Shown piece by piece: positions 10,988 to 24,096 of a DNA stretch of 64,000 nt. The notes beneath the pieces are model-generated. The model did no database searches, was not told the origin of the DNA, and worked only from the letters and a program-made list of their open reading frames with translations. This DNA is from Fomes fomentarius (taxonomy: Eukaryota; Basidiomycota; Agaricomycetes; Polyporales; Polyporaceae). Position numbers and translations under genes: made by a program. The number at the start of each line of letters is the position of its first letter. The first letter of the stretch is position 1. The stretch covers positions 3,038,001-3,102,000 of the forward strand of contig JABYQN010000003.1 of assembly GCA_022606135.1 (NCBI GenBank), in the 5' to 3' direction.

Positions 10988-11464
10988 ATGCCTGAAGTAG
11001 AGACACCAACTAAGGGCTTTATCCCCAAACCGCCATGTTCCCGCCCACTCCCCCATATCGACCTCTACCACGATATGAGACTGCGTCCTTCCCCGGATCC
11101 CACACATGTGTACGGATTCGTCCTCAGCACTGAATGCCTCAATCGCTGGGGCAAGTACTTCTACGAGGTTGGCTTGGAGGAGAAGTTTCCTGAAGGCGAC
11201 GACGAAGAGCTCGAAGTATGGTATAGCATGGCCCGGTCCTTCATCCCATGTCTACTCTACTACGAGTTCCCCACCCTTCCTCGATTCTCGAACATCGTCA
11301 GAATTTGTGAAGACCGTCATTCATCCCAAATGGTGTTCGTGCTCCGCGACAACGCCTCTCGTGAAAGGCGAACTGCGCGTTTGCTTCTCAAGGACGTTGA
11401 AGGCGTGAGGGAGATTCTGGGGCTGGGTGACCAGAAGCCTAAGTGGTATTCGGTCACTTGGTAA
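10988..11464 (+). CDS. 158-residue family, copy 1
   Basis: The first exon encodes 158 residues, starting MPEVETPTKGFIPKPPCSRP, with SPDPTHVYGFVLSTECLNRW in the centre and LLLKDVEGVREILGLG near the end. A paralogue of the same length lies at 45278-45754 on the minus strand and shares roughly two thirds of its residues. Both copies carry a splice donor across the last Trp codon (here at 11461, GTAAGA). An acceptor at 11511-11512 is followed at once by C then TGA, so splicing changes only the last residue (Trp to Cys). I see no signal peptide or membrane helix. The high conservation suggests a translated gene, but the function is unknown. Confidence 0.7.
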   Translation: MPEVETPTKGFIPKPPCSRPLPHIDLYHDMRLRPSPDPTHVYGFVLSTECLNRWGKYFYEVGLEEKFPEGDDEELEVWYSMARSFIPCLLYYEFPTLPRFSNIVRICEDRHSSQMVFVLRDNASRERRTARLLLKDVEGVREILGLGDQKPKWYSVTW

Positions 11465-11637
11465 GAATTCTGTTGCGCTTTCTTGTGATCGCGTCTGACA
11501 CCACCCTTCCAGCTGATGAAGTTTGGATTCCGATCCGCGCCGCCCTGTGTGTTCGTGTTTGTTTCAAGCGCATCAACCGTGACGAAGCTGACGCGACGGG
11601 TATGTGTCTTCCAGATGTAGTCTGATGTATTGGAGGA

Positions 11638-11919
11638 ATGTCCTGGAATGTCGGAGCGTTGAGATCGGTTCGTCGTGAGTGCTCTGCTCATGTGCGTGCA
11701 CCCTGCGCTATTCCCCAATATACAACCGGCTGGCTATGCTGGTGCTCTACGATGGCCACCTGCTGGTACCTCAGCTGGTGTTGTAAGATCATCGTCGTTA
11801 CCGTTCTGTTGTGCCACTTGTTTGAATTGCTATCCTTTGTCCTTTGGTTACCGTGTTATCGCTATTATCGATATCGATATCGTGCTACGAACACTCCTGC
11901 TATTCGTCACGCGCCATAG
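11638..11919 (+). pseudogene. Relic of kinase C-terminal membrane tail
   Basis: The stretch 11751-11919 is clearly homologous to the last intron and exon of the kinase family. It keeps a hydrophobic helix (IIVVTVLLCHLFELLSFVLW) and the family end TNTPAIRHAP before TAG at 11917. No kinase exons are visible upstream. Similar DNA occurs near 8030-8165 (+) and 57379-57500 and 42089-42190 (both reverse). This fragment marks a fourth, almost lost copy of the kinase. Confidence 0.6.
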
Positions 11920-12157
11920 TATTGCTAGATAGCGTGTATAAAATTGAGAGACATCTGAATTATACGATGGTGGTGAATCTATGTGAAGCAACGATTGTAA
12001 GCCCACCAACGAGGACGCGGTTTGAATTGTTATGAAAGATTTGATATGTTGCGATGGGATGTCAAGACGAATCAGTTTGAGAAGCTCTAGGCTTAGGCTT
12101 ACGCATAACGGGGTTGATAGCTGCGGTTTCAGGCTGTCCTCAGCAAAGACGATAGCC

Positions 12158-12303
12158 AGGTTAGCTTGGAGCAAAGCTCTCGGTCTCGGCGACGATCTGG
12201 TCGAAGTAATGCAGCTGAGTGTTGGGAAGCAAAGTGTAGATGAAGCCGGCAACGATGGGGATGATTGTCAAAACTCCGAGGATGCCTAAAGACTCGGACA
12301 GGT
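12158..12303 (-). pseudogene. Exon 1 fragment of TM/coiled-coil family
   Basis: The minus strand reads SLGILGVLTIIPIVAGFIYT and then QLHYFDQIVAETESF before diverging to a stop. It is almost identical at the nucleotide level to exon 1 of the copy at 59417, so the duplication is recent. It abuts the truncated DUF6535 gene at about 12303 with no spacer. Confidence 0.75.
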
Positions 12304-13346
12304 CGGGAGTGCTATCTGGAGTAGAATGGGGAGGACGTCGACGATCGTCACAACCCTCTACTTCTGTAGATTGTTGAGACGGTACTGTCGACGACGCGCA
12401 ATCTCGCGTGATGACCCATTCAGACCCACGCTGTACTCCTTGAGCCACTGCTTCACTATGATCCCTATGGAGGCAGAGGCGAGACTCGCCACCAGGCTCG
12501 AGAAGCATAGGATGTTCAGCAGGACAGCAAATGCCGGTGGTCTGAAAGGCGCCAATGTCGCTGTCTCGAGTGCGGCAGAGCGATAGCGGGTCTGGGTAGG
12601 GGATCCAGCAAGCTGGGCAGAGATCTGCGATAGGAGCTCGTTCGTCTGATCACTTGCGAGTGGGAGGAGTAGCTGGTAGGACTCGACGTTGAACGCAGTG
12701 AGTATTGCCGAGAACAGACCGGCCTATAAAACGATCAGAGCCATAGAAGGGAATAAGCACTGAACGTGACTTACGAAGGTGAGGAGAGCATCGATTTCTT
12801 TGTTCCATTGATCAACCATCTCATCACTATACTCCTTGACTGTTTTCGCCGTCTTAGTCCACGCCTCCGCCTTCTTCTCTTCATTATACCTCGCATATAG
12901 TTCTTTCTTCATATCTTCGATGAGTTCCTATTTGTGGGTGAGACAATTGCCCAGCGCTCAATGCCAAGACATGGGTGCAGGACAGATGAAGCACTTACGT
13001 CTCTCGTAGACAGACGGGGTTCATGGAGCTCAGCGAATAGCTTCGTAACCTGCTACAGCTCAGGAAAGCAGAGGAATATATAAACGTGCTGGAACTCACA
13101 TTCTGCTCAACTTGCCCGTCATTGGTATCGATATTCAGTACCCCAGCAGGTATTTGCTTTAGAGGGACTCAGGATGAATGGCCGGGACTGACATGCGGAA
13201 GCACGAACCTGGGACAGCTTGTTCATGGGGTCGGATGGAGTTACATCTTGGTGCTGTGGTAGCGTAGGTTCGGTGCCCCTACGAAAAGGCGACGAGTTAT
13301 TCATGACTTCCGTCGCAATCTTCTCGTCCTGGTGGTTTGTAAACAA
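12304..13346 (-). pseudogene. DUF6535-domain membrane protein, truncated
   Basis: Exons can be followed from MFTNHQDEKIATEV (13346) through DTNDGQVEQN, KLFAELHEPRLSTRD, an exon with EYSDEMVDQWNKEIDALLTF (about 12928-12775) and AGLFSAILTAFNVESYQLLL (about 12722). The last exon reads RPPAFAVLLNILCFSSLVAS and IIVKQWLKEYSVGL. This is the usual DUF6535 order: a coiled region, then two membrane helices and a basic loop. An in-frame TAG follows RRRQYRLNNLQK at 12358-12360. The DUF6535 frame then resumes (VLPILLQIAL) for about 50 bases before switching into the TM/coiled-coil fragment. Function of the domain is unknown. The gene is broken by both the stop and the fusion. Confidence 0.7.
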
Positions 13347-14737
13347 CGGCCTTCAGGGGTTGGCGGTGGTGTGAGCTACATGAGAAAGAAATAGAAGAGT
13401 CACTCGACGTACAAGATACTGCAGCAGTAGTCGATACCCATTGCCCTTCACTGTCGCAACGTCTTGGAGGGTTTTAAAGCTGGGGTTCGTCCATGGGGAA
13501 TGCAAGCTCAAGGCCTGGAGGCCTCACCGCTGCCTGGTGGTTGCGAGTCCTTTGCCTCATTTCTAATCGCAAGCATGAGACATAGACAGACCTACACTGT
13601 GGTGGAACCAAGAAGCAGTCTCGGTACGTACGAAACGTACAAGGCAGGACTTCTGCCGCGCGCTTCCAGCCAAAAAGGAAGGATGCTCTTCTTCCGGACC
13701 TGGCGCGAAGTGGCAATGTGCCGCCGACACGCCAGTTTGGGGCCATCTGGGAAGACCTGGTTTATGCCGGTCGATCATATGTAGCTGAGTCGTTCACGAC
13801 TCGCTGGGTGCGCGTACCAATGCCCACCACAGGTCGAGCATTGTCAATTTGTGCTCAACCGCCACGAGATCTCACACGCCGGATAACGGCCGGTCCCACC
13901 CAGGAAGGGAGACCCGCATGGGTCGACAACCGCACAAAACACATTCCATCCATAGTTGGGGAGGACACCGTGGGCAGTCCGTTGATGGCAAATAGGGCTA
14001 GCAATAAGCGTTCGGCGGGGTCTGGGTACCAGTGTCATTGTTGAAGGAAAGGTGACAGTTTCGGTGTAGGCCGCTGCCACTGACATACACGGAGTCTGAC
14101 ATCTGAGAACTCACCTCGATAAACCCACATGACCCTATTCAATACTTCAATATACGGAGCCGAAGAGCGTTGTATGGCCTGCAGTCTAGCAGTCTAGTGA
14201 CCGCCATGCAGCTTGCACATTGAACTATCCGTTCGATAGCCACCACATGTCCATCGTGATGCTCAGACTGTAGTGAGACATGTCACCATTGGGTGTGTTC
14301 CTGCTCAGCAATGGCAATCAGGTCTGCGTCTATGAGACGGAAATTCAAAACTCACCTCGACGACCTGCCGCACACTCTAGTACAAATGGTGGAGCTTGGT
14401 GCACACGGTCGAGCCGTTTAAGTGGTGAAGAAGCATATGTTCTTCCAGCCTGGTATGTAATAGTAATGTGATGTGCGATGGTAGTGTGTATGCGACGACA
14501 TGTGGAAAACGATCCGGAAGAAATAGAAGGTCATTATGAACGCTGTAACATTATACATGGTGGCAGAACCATAGGGTGCATTGCGTAAGTATCGAGCAAA
14601 CGTGCGAGCAGAACGGAGACATGCGTCGGGGCGGGAAACAGGAGGTACGATAAAAGACACATGACATCTTCCATTGTCTATGCATAGATGGAAACTGGGC
14701 GTGAAGCATGGCCATCAACGGAGCATCGCAACAAGGG
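13347..14737. other. Intergenic, nothing recognised
   Basis: About 1.4 kb between the DUF6535 pseudogene and the 3' end of the vezatin-like gene. Only short, compositionally unconvincing reading frames are present. The part near 14738 presumably holds the 3' untranslated region of the vezatin-like gene. Confidence 0.4.
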
Positions 14738-17700
14738 TCATGAGTCTGACAGCGACCCAGTGCCCTCCAAGTCCAACCCAGGCGTTGTCCGTAGGGTATC
14801 ATCCGCAAGGCACAGTTCTGGATCCAGTGTCAACGGGGTATGGACATACACATGAAGGTCTTCCGCAGGCAACTCCGGGGCTCTTGACGGGGAAGGCGAG
14901 TCGAGATAAGCCAATCCTGACTCTTCTTCGTCTTCGTCCTGGTCCCGGTCCCGGTCCTGGTCTTCCGGTTCCGGTTCCTGCGCATCACCAATAGCGTGAA
15001 CGCCAAATATCGGAGAACCCTCGTCCACCGAAATCAGGATCGAGGTTTCCCTCTCCGGAAGTTTGAGCGCTAGCGAAGCGTCCGGTGATGGTGGGGCTTC
15101 GTGTACCGATGAAGTCGACGCTCCTGCCTCCATCTCGAAGATGGGCTCGAGCTCGGGTACCTGAGCAAGCACCGTTTCCCTCTCTCTCTCCACGCCTCTC
15201 TCCTCACCGCTCACATGCTGCGACATCCGCCTCCTCTTCTCTCCCACCTTCCAGATCACATCCTTCAGCTCCTGCACGACCTCTCCACCAGGCCCCCACC
15301 TCTCCCTCCCCGGCCTCTCCGTCTGGTCCTCCACGTCATGGTCTGGGAACATAGCAGTGCCCAAGACCGGCACCCCACTCGCCCGACGTGCTTTCATGAT
15401 TTTGATTCGGTCCTCCCTCGACAGCTTCGACCGTGCGCGCGTGAAGCCTGCGCTGTTGCCAGTCTCGGCCTCGTACACCTGCTCGACGCCGGGCGGAGGC
15501 AAATGTTGCGACGACGCCGTTAGGAGGAGATGCGCAGTCGCGTCGTCCAGCTCATGCTCATGCTCGTGGTCGTGGTCACGGCCAAACGACAGCGTGAGGC
15601 CCAACCCCGGGCCACCGCCGGGCTCTCCGTTATGGACGTTCGGCGAGGTAGGGCCCTTCTCGGACGACTCGCTCCCCGAATCATGGTTGAGCCCAGGAGT
15701 GTTGGGGGACGTTGCATCGTCGTCAGCAGCGTCGGTGAGTGGGCGAGGAGCGAGGATATCAAGCAGCCGTTCACGGCCACGCTCGCACTCGCGCAGCGCG
15801 AAGCCAAGTTCCTTCCTCAGTCGGTCGTATGCCTGGAACGCCGGGTGGTCCTGCACGGATGGGGGCGCGCTCTCCCCACCCTGGCTCTCGGAACGTACGT
15901 GGGTGTGAACAATAGAGGGGTTCCGAAGAGTAGTAATGCACTCCTCCATGTAATCTCTTGCGTCGTTGAGCGCAGATGAAATCGCGTCAACATGTCCTGC
16001 GAGACGGGCCATATTGCTCGGCATCGGCGCGAACGAGATCATTTCCGCCATAGTGCGGGCCGGAACGTATTCATGTCTGAGCGGCGATTCGCCTTTGCTG
16101 TCGTTCCTCCTGTGTCCTCGACCTTGAGGGGTAGGTGAATTCCCGCGAGGCGGCGTGGGGTGTTCATCCTTGATACGGCGCTTCTCTGCTTCGTCGAGGG
16201 CCTCAATGAGCCGCGAGGCCGCATCCGAGAAAGTACTTGAAAGCAGCGCCATGACGGAGTGCACGTTCTCCCAGTACGAGTCGTCTTCGTCCTCCGAGAA
16301 GCGGAGGGCAAGGAGATGAGAGCATGCGTATCGCTTCGACGAAAGAGCACCCTGGAGAGCAAGGTGGAGCCCGGACAACGAGAGCGGATGCCGGGTGGTG
16401 TGCACCGTCGTGAGGCGAGACGACGACGCAAATGTCGGTGAGAGAAAGGGCGGTGCTTGCGTCGACTGCATACTGGCGCGTTTTGGTGACTTGGGAGGCG
16501 TGTAGCTGGGAGGCGGGACACCGAACGTCTCGAGTCCGGCAGACTTACGTTTCCGCTGGAGGTCAAGCGCAGCTGCGCCGAAGTAGTTCTTGTCTGCGAG
16601 CTCTTCGTCGGACCCCTCTTCCTCTTCCAAAGCCTCGAGCCTTTCAGGAATGGGGCTGGGATGCTGGGGGCTCACAGGCGTGCTGAAGCTCGCGATCTGG
16701 CCATCAGCAGGGGCTGGGAGATGTTGGAACAGCGACTGGATGTCCGAATGACGGTTCTGCTTCTTGCGGTTGGCGACCAGATGTGCAGTGGGGCTACCGG
16801 CGAGAGCGAGGGCAGCATACGAACCGTTCCATGTCGCGCGTTTATTCGCGTTGGAGCTGGGGAGGGAGGTCGTCCGTTGACTCCATGTCCCGGAAGGATG
16901 TGAGAAAGGTCGCACAGTGCCGGGGGATGACGGGGAACGCTGACCGTCCGACAGTGTAAGAGCAGGACGGACGGGGGAGGGAGGTGCATACATCTCCGCC
17001 AGTTGCGACAAAGATGCAGGGTCTGTGAGAGCTGAGATGAGTTGCCTGACGTTGTCGCACTGTGTCTGTGTTGTGTGCAGGGAAGACTGGAGAGCAATCC
17101 GTACAGCCGAAGAGGGTGCCTGTGTACTTGTGGGTCCATAAAATATACTGTGGGCGTTGTCACATCAGTCACTGAAGAACACTATCAGAATTTGATTTTG
17201 ACGAAGTACCTCCGCTCTTCGCTCTCAACAAGGAGGATTGCCTCGTTGACGGCCGAGTCCCACACGTTGCCAGCGGAAATCAACTCGTTCAGAGAGTCCA
17301 GGATCTTCAAATGATAAGCGCTAAGCTCCTGCAGAAGTAGAATCTGCTCACCTGCGCGGTCGAGGTGTCCCTATCTGCATCTGCGTAAATGACGTACCGA
17401 GCATAGATAGCGGCACCTAATGGTATAATGGCGAGGAGATAATGACCAGCTGATATTACAAAGACAGCAAGGGAGAGGAGAGCGACAGGGATTTGTGTTC
17501 CAAGCGTATTTGAGCTTGAGGCACGTTCCTGAAATCGATGGTCGTGTGACACAGTTGAGAACGGCTCATCGTCACCGACCCCGCTACTATCATCCAATTT
17601 GCCTGGTAGCTCCGGTGTAAACGATCGTCGTACCGCGCTTGTGGGTGCAGCACTGGCCGCGAGGGAGGAGGATAATAGCGAGGACGAGATGACGTCGTAC

Positions 17701-18741
17701 TTGAATCGCTCGGCGAAGCTATTCTCGTGAGATGTACATGATGAGGATTGCAGCAGGTCGCTCGCGATCTAGAGAAATTGTGTAAGCGTCAACACTCGCA
17801 TTGAGCAAAAATCACAGAAGGTATGAGAATAGGGACAAGGGACTATGAGTACACGGCGACCATGAACACAAGGCAACGGATGGGTCTGTGATCACACCAT
17901 AACATTACGTGCAACGGATACCTAAAGACTACGGACCTGCAGTGGGCAAATTCGAGAACGTAAAACGATTCGCGCAGCTCGGTACCTTGCACGAACCTAA
18001 TGCTGCTCGGATGAGTGCACGCCATGCCTTTCATACCATAGTAGATGAAGTGCATCCACTTGCCACCATCACAGAACGCAAGTCAGGCCTAGAATCTGAA
18101 GCACGGTGTGGGAACAGGGACATGACAACACAATGTAGTCCTTGTCGCTCAACTCATCCCAATGCGATATAGCACGACTTGTAGCAAGTATGCGAGGACT
18201 GGCTGAGGACTGCGGACTTGTGGCGAGACAATACCAGAACTTAACACGGTTGCAGTAACTCGGCAGACTATACGAGAGCATGACGCCCGGATCACCGTGC
18301 GTCATGCACTCCATGTCATGCATTCCGTGCATCGACACTTTCCGTCAGCCTTGTACGGTACACTGAATGTCCGAAAGTAACGTTCATTCTCTGTGTGTGC
18401 CGCAGTCCGTCCCCTCCAGCCGTGGTATCCAATCCTGAGTTCCCCTCGTGCGAGCCAGAGTTGCAGGTGAAGAAGATGAGGCGCATATGCTCACCTGTAG
18501 TGCCCTCGCCAGAGGTTGCGGGAGTTGGATATCGAGCTGTAGCGAATTGTCGTCGTTGTCTATTGAGTCGTCTTCCTCGAGCGCGAAATCTGGTGAACCG
18601 CCAGGCATTGGCTCCGGAACCTCGCCCGTGTCTGTACGCGCACATCGTAAGCTTCCACACGTGGAGTGCATGTATGGTATGGCAGAACGTACATCGGAAG
18701 TAGTCCCCGAGGGGATGCTGGTCGAAGAGGGGTTGCGCCAT
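14738..18741 (-). CDS. Vezatin/Inp2-like membrane protein
   Basis: The preferred start is 18741 (MAQPLFDQHPLGDYFR), followed by an intron beginning GTACGT. Exon 2 (to 18495) is acidic: ALEEDDSIDNDDNSLQ. The next sure exon starts at 17769 (IASDLLQSSSCTSHENSFAE) and holds FKYDVISSSLLSSSLAASAA and two hydrophobic stretches (IPVALLSLAVFVISAGHYLL and AIIPLGAAIYARYVIY). Then come LDSLNELISAGNVWDSAVNE and a long last exon (17126-14738). That exon contains HTTQTQCDNVRQLIS and a long region rich in Ser and Pro, ending TGSLSDS. The layout fits the vezatin/Inp2 group (myosin-binding motif of peroxisomes), which links membranes to myosin. Splice phases agree (phase 0 at 18494 and 17770; the AGGTAC donor joins the acceptor before 17126). 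The 725-bp gap between exons 2 and 3 is unusually long and may hide an exon. The family call is moderate. Confidence 0.55.
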
Positions 18742-21097
18742 AGAGAGGTAACAAGTCAAGAGAGTTTGCTTAGGTTGAGGATGTTCCGGGGTCGTGATGC
18801 GAATCGTTATGTTGCAAGAGAGAAACAATGAGCGGCGGCAGTGAGAGAGATGAGACAAGAAAAAGCAGAGCGCAAGGCCGGCTGAGCTGGACGAGCGAGA
18901 GAAGCAGACGAGAGCACGACGCGACTGTATCAATCCCTCAACCTACCTCGCTTCCCTCTGTCACGCTCTCCCCAGCAACCGCCCTCTGTCACAATCACGA
19001 GTGTGACTTAATTGATGTGACAAAAGGTAGTCACCCTCGATGCGAGTCACTCGGGCACAAGGTTGTACATGTCTTGGTCCTGGATGAGAGCCTCGTCCTT
19101 CGTTCCCTGACCACGACCATCGCAGACGACAGCGGTCGACATGACAGCACAAGCGACTGCTCTTCTTCTCCGCGAAATACACACACCTAATCACGACCTC
19201 GTGATGAATGTACCCATTTCCTCCAACAAAATCGTTTCTGCGGGTGGCTTCACCAAGCACGGTCGATTGGCTAATTGACAGAAGTATCTCGCCCAGACGA
19301 ACCCATAGCGTTCTCTTTCGTCATTCAGCGCAGAACTGTTCCGCCGATGACCTGCAGGTGTACTGCCAGAATGGAGAAAAGCAGGTTGCCTTGCGTGGAT
19401 GATACGTGAACGAACATGTAGACCTACTTACAGTCTGCACTTTCCCGACGCGATTTCCGACCAGGTTGATCAGTCGGGGATGGACGAAGGAGAGCTTACT
19501 GACAGAAAGATCTTGCTCAGTCGGACCCGTGCCCGCGGTGGGTCCAACTGCTCTCGATCGATCTGGCATTGTATAGTGCACCAATCTCCTCCCCCGATAC
19601 ATCCGTTGTGAGGCCTTGAGCGGTGAGAAAACGTCCAACATGCGTACCAGGGTTAACTCACCTGATGCACTCAAAGAATACTCGGTGTCTTACAATAGTG
19701 GTGTGAATATCATACGGCAGGCTCGTACGGTCACCATGTCCAAACCTGCTTGATCCACTAGGAACCAAATTCGACAAAGTCGCTCCTCCCTTCTTCTTTC
19801 TCCGTGTCGTCAGGGTATCTCCGCGGGATGTCCAAGGCACGACCTGTCGATTTGCCTATCTTCTATCCGCATAATATACTCTCAACACCCGATCCCTTGA
19901 CCTGTGAATTCCGCCTCAACTGCGACCGTCGCAAACAAGTCTTCTCTCCGAGGAGCAGTGTTCCGCCGCCCTGCTGCGCCCTTCCTATCCCCATCTAGCC
20001 CAGGTTGTCCACTCATTCAAACTCGCGGCGTCTACACCAACCTACCCTGACGCTCGTCTCCGCAAGCACTATCTGTTCACGGCATAACAGCATACGTGTG
20101 TACCCGTCGGGATATATCACCGTATCTCCTGGCTCTCCGCTCACCGATCTAGCCCGAGTTCAAACAGTTGAATTAAGTAACACGCGAGTTTTCTATCCGG
20201 ATGATGCTCCTATTTGAAATGCAGAACGACGGAACCGCAGCACGCAACGGCACGCTCCCGATCCCAACGGTCGCTCGTCCTCCATCTTCCCACCGCGCGC
20301 CGGCATCGAGCCCAGGTCACGATTCCTGCGGGTGAGGATCGCGGATATGGGCATGGGGTCCGGTCGATGGGCACACACGGACCACAGCACCGTCACCTGT
20401 CTGTATCATATCACACCAATATCGCGTAGACAGAACCCCAGTGGGATGGAGGGGCGTCGTACCCATCATGTCATTGAAACGCCATTGCGACCCTATCTCA
20501 CTGCGTACTGCCCGATGGGGATGGGGATTGTTTCTGCAGGAGGATCGTCCCCCGAGCCCGACAAGCGTGCGCGTGGTGTGGTAGGTCTATACTGTGTTTG
20601 TGTCTTCCGTTATACCACTGACCAGGCTGATGATGGATGTATCGTGCGACCATTGACATCGGACAGATGTCTCATCAGCGGTAGGCGTCATGGCCATTGC
20701 TCCGGTCACATTCAGTAGAGCTCGATGAAATTCAAAACCGTTCGCGGGTGAGTTGGTCTCAGGCATTGCGGCTCAAGTGTTGGACATTGTTACGCAAGTG
20801 TAACTCTCTGTAGGCACTCTGCTGATCTCGAAGTCTCTGGAAAGCACCTCAGCCCGTCTGTGCGTTCAGTCTCGTCCTCACCTCCGATGACCGAGGCGCC
20901 CCCACCGGTGTTCTGGTGACAGCGACTGTTCAATGCAACGTACACCCGCCATCTCACCTATCGGTACGTAAGTCTCCAGCGAGCGCATCGCCAAAATCGT
21001 AAATATGTCACAACTGCATCACCCCACCATGACAGTGACACACCCCCATCACTGTCCGTCATGCCGAACAGCTAGAGCAAGTCAAAACTCTGAATTT

Positions 21098-21137
21098 CAT
21101 CCATCCATCCATTCATCCATCCATCCATCCATCCGTC
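21098..21137. repeat. (CCAT)n microsatellite
   Basis: About ten CCAT units with one ATTC interruption. Confidence 0.85.
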
Positions 21138-23014
21138 TATCCAACTCTATCCGTCCCTGTCCATCCCATCCTCATGTCAACACCGGCTCCGTTCCAGTTC
21201 CCCGGTCGGACTGATCCCCACTGCATCGCGCCCGACCCCCGATCCCGACCTCGCGCACGTTCCCTATCACCTCCACCTGCACCCTCCTATTCTCGTGCCC
21301 CGGGGTGGCCATGGACGTTCCCGCTCAGCACCCTCGGAGATGGCAGATGCGATCGCAAAACGAAATGCGGGCGCCCCGAATCCGGCCACACCCAAGGTTT
21401 CCTATCGTGCACAGTGAACCTATTGACAGCGAGCGTTCAGGCAAACCTTCGCTGGTAGCACGCACCGGATCACAAGACATAGACACAGACACAGACATAG
21501 ACACCAGGCAGCTGAGCAGCGCGTCCCCGCACCCGCCCAGTGTCCGACCCGACGTCACGTCGCAGGCTCTCAATTATGCTCTGCTCGTGTGGCAACCGCA
21601 GACGGGCCTCAGGCCGGAGGCTCAGACTCGGACTCGCACTCAGGGTCTGCCCCTCGCCACCCCCTGCCGCCGGCACCCTGCCAAAGTGCGTGCGCAGGCA
21701 ACACGGCAATAGGCAATACGGCGATCACTCGTCTCTGCTCAGGGTCTTCAGGGTCTCCAGGACAGGGTTCAAGGGTCCTCGACCTCGTCGCTCTCACTGA
21801 ATACACCACGAGCGCGTCGGGCCCGGTGTCTATCATCATCTCTCGGCGTCGGCATTCCGAGTCGGGTAATGCAATGGGCTGGGAGGGGAGCTAGGCGGTT
21901 ACCTACGGACCTACCGTTGGGCGTACGTTTGGTCTTCGTGCACGAAACACGACAAGCTGACGATCATGCGTATGCGTACAGAGCGCAAGCACACGAGTGC
22001 ACCGTCTCCGAGATGTTTGTCGGACCCAGGCGGCATGACGCACCACGTACCTATGCCTTCCCTCCTCCCGAAATCCGCAACCTATACGAAGGAACGAGAC
22101 GCGTTCTCCCCAGGCGCGGGTGTTTCCTTCTCCTTCTAGCCTTGGTGTTGGCCTTGTCACAGACTTCACACTTCGAACTTGGCTCTGTCACCGCCCGGTC
22201 ACTCACACCTCGGCGAGAGTCGGGATGCCAGGTTTCCCTACACCGTGGACCATACCGTGGCCAGTCATTGCGTATGTAATGTCGGTGCCACCAGTGGCAT
22301 TCTGTCGTCGCATCCAACCACACCCGGGTCCCGTAGGTCCGCAATACCGGAGAAACAGAAGGCCAAATCCAAGTCACAACCCTCAGGTCTCAGGCCTCAG
22401 GTCTGGCAGCGCTCATGCCCTCAGAGACCCCACCTTCCAGTTCTTCCACCCACAGTGGCAGCTGCGCTACAATGTAGCACGCACCCCTCTCATGTGTGTG
22501 TGCCCGGACTTCCGAGGATGTGCGCAAGTGTGAAGCCGGCGGTCTGAGGATGTGCGACGTGCGTAAATATGAAGTATCCAATGCGTCACGGGCAGTGTGC
22601 CATGCATCAAGTACTAGTAGTGTACCCGGAGTCAGAGTCGGTCCTCATTTTCAAGTTACCCGAGTCGTCCTTCAAGCCCCAAGTTGTGGAGTTCCCTGGC
22701 AGCTGTGGTTTCCAACTCTCGCAGACACTTGGAGCTGAGGTTCCTCTGCTAGAATGCCGACCAAGCCGTACCCGTCTCCGAATCCGAACCCAAAAAATCA
22801 GAACCACAGCGAGGATCAGGGTGCCACTTCTCGCCGGAGTCCGAACACCGCACGTCCACCTAGCACACCGCACACGGACTCGGACTCGGAGCATGGAATA
22901 TACCAACATAACATATGGCGTATGGAATGGTGGCATACGGTATGGCGTTCTGCCGTCCGAGTGACCGCTCTACACTGTGGGCGAATGGTTGCCGATGCGA
23001 AGGTTATGAAGAAC

Positions 23015-23050
23015 CATCAACATCATCATCATCATCCTCATCCTCATCAT
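23015..23050. repeat. (CAT)n / (CATCCT)n microsatellite
   Basis: A run of CAT triplets passing into CATCCT units. Confidence 0.85.
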
Positions 23051-23492
23051 GAAGATAACGGTGAACGGAGGGGTGCGAGGGATTTGAAGGCCTCGTGCTC
23101 TAGCTCGAAGTCGACCGGTTGAGCCTCCGTGCCCGGGCTTGGACTCAGACACTCGACCACTGGCCGTGCCGACGCGTTGAGCTCAAGCTCAAGCTCCCAG
23201 CTCCGGCCCGAAGCTAGAAGCCTCAAGTCTGAGCCTGATTTGACAGTGCTCAGGCTGTGCCAGCCGAGGTCTCGCTCGACGCACGGTTCGAACTTCGCAC
23301 ACGATAAACTTGAAGTTTGTACTAATAGCGCCAGCCCGCCACTACGCGCAAGCTGCACAAGAACGGCGACGGGAGGCGAGTTCGAGAGGTACCCACCCAA
23401 CGCGAGTCTTCGCCCGTGGAAGGAACTCTGACTTGTGCGTCGTCGAGCTACTCCTTCCGTAACTTCACCGGCGGACATCACTCGCGTCACGC

Positions 23493-23516
23493 GACCTGAC
23501 CTGACCTGACCTGACT
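23493..23516. repeat. (CCTGA)n tandem repeat
   Basis: Four to five CCTGA units. It is followed at once by an AGAAGCAGGAGTA-type repeat (about 23535-23580). Confidence 0.8.
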
Positions 23517-24096
23517 TGAATGAAGAAGCAGAAACAGAAGCAGGAGTAGAAAGAAGCAGGAGTAGAAAGAAGCAGGAGAAGGCGCGGGGAAAGAGCGCGT
23601 GGAAGCCTCCCCCCGACATCCATTCATCCCTCGAGTCCTCAGCTCTCGCCCCCAAGGGCCTGCTGCGGACGGACGAGAAGGGATCCGGAATCGTAGAGAT
23701 GCCGCTCAGGTCTTGCGCTTTGAGGCAGTCTACGCCAGAGCCCAGAGTCCAGATGCGCGTCCGGCCTGCCATCGTCTCTGTCGCACGTTTTCATGTGAAC
23801 ATACTCGCCGCGCGCGAACTTAAATCCAAACCCAAACTCGAACTCAAATATCCAAATTCGGCTGCTCCGTTCAAGATCAAACAAGGTGTTCAACAGCGTC
23901 ATTAGTACATAGGTACAGGCGGCCGTCGGCCATACTCACACCAGCGGCACTTGTCAAAACGGCGACAGCCAAAAAGCCCCCGAGAACCCGCGGCACTGGC
24001 AGTTATCATTGTCAACCACCGCCCAGGAATACTTATATGCCGACCGCCGACCGCCGCGCGCCCCGAATACCCTCCACTCACGATGAGCCAGGTCTC

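Noticed and set aside
5756..13346. Reading the left-hand cluster as a biosynthetic gene cluster
   Set aside because: No synthase, transporter or tailoring enzymes; members are kinase-like and unknown membrane proteins, most of them broken.
21000..21200. CCAT repeats as a CRISPR-like or minisatellite array
   Set aside because: Plain tetranucleotide microsatellite without spacers; CRISPR arrays are not expected in a fungal nucleus.
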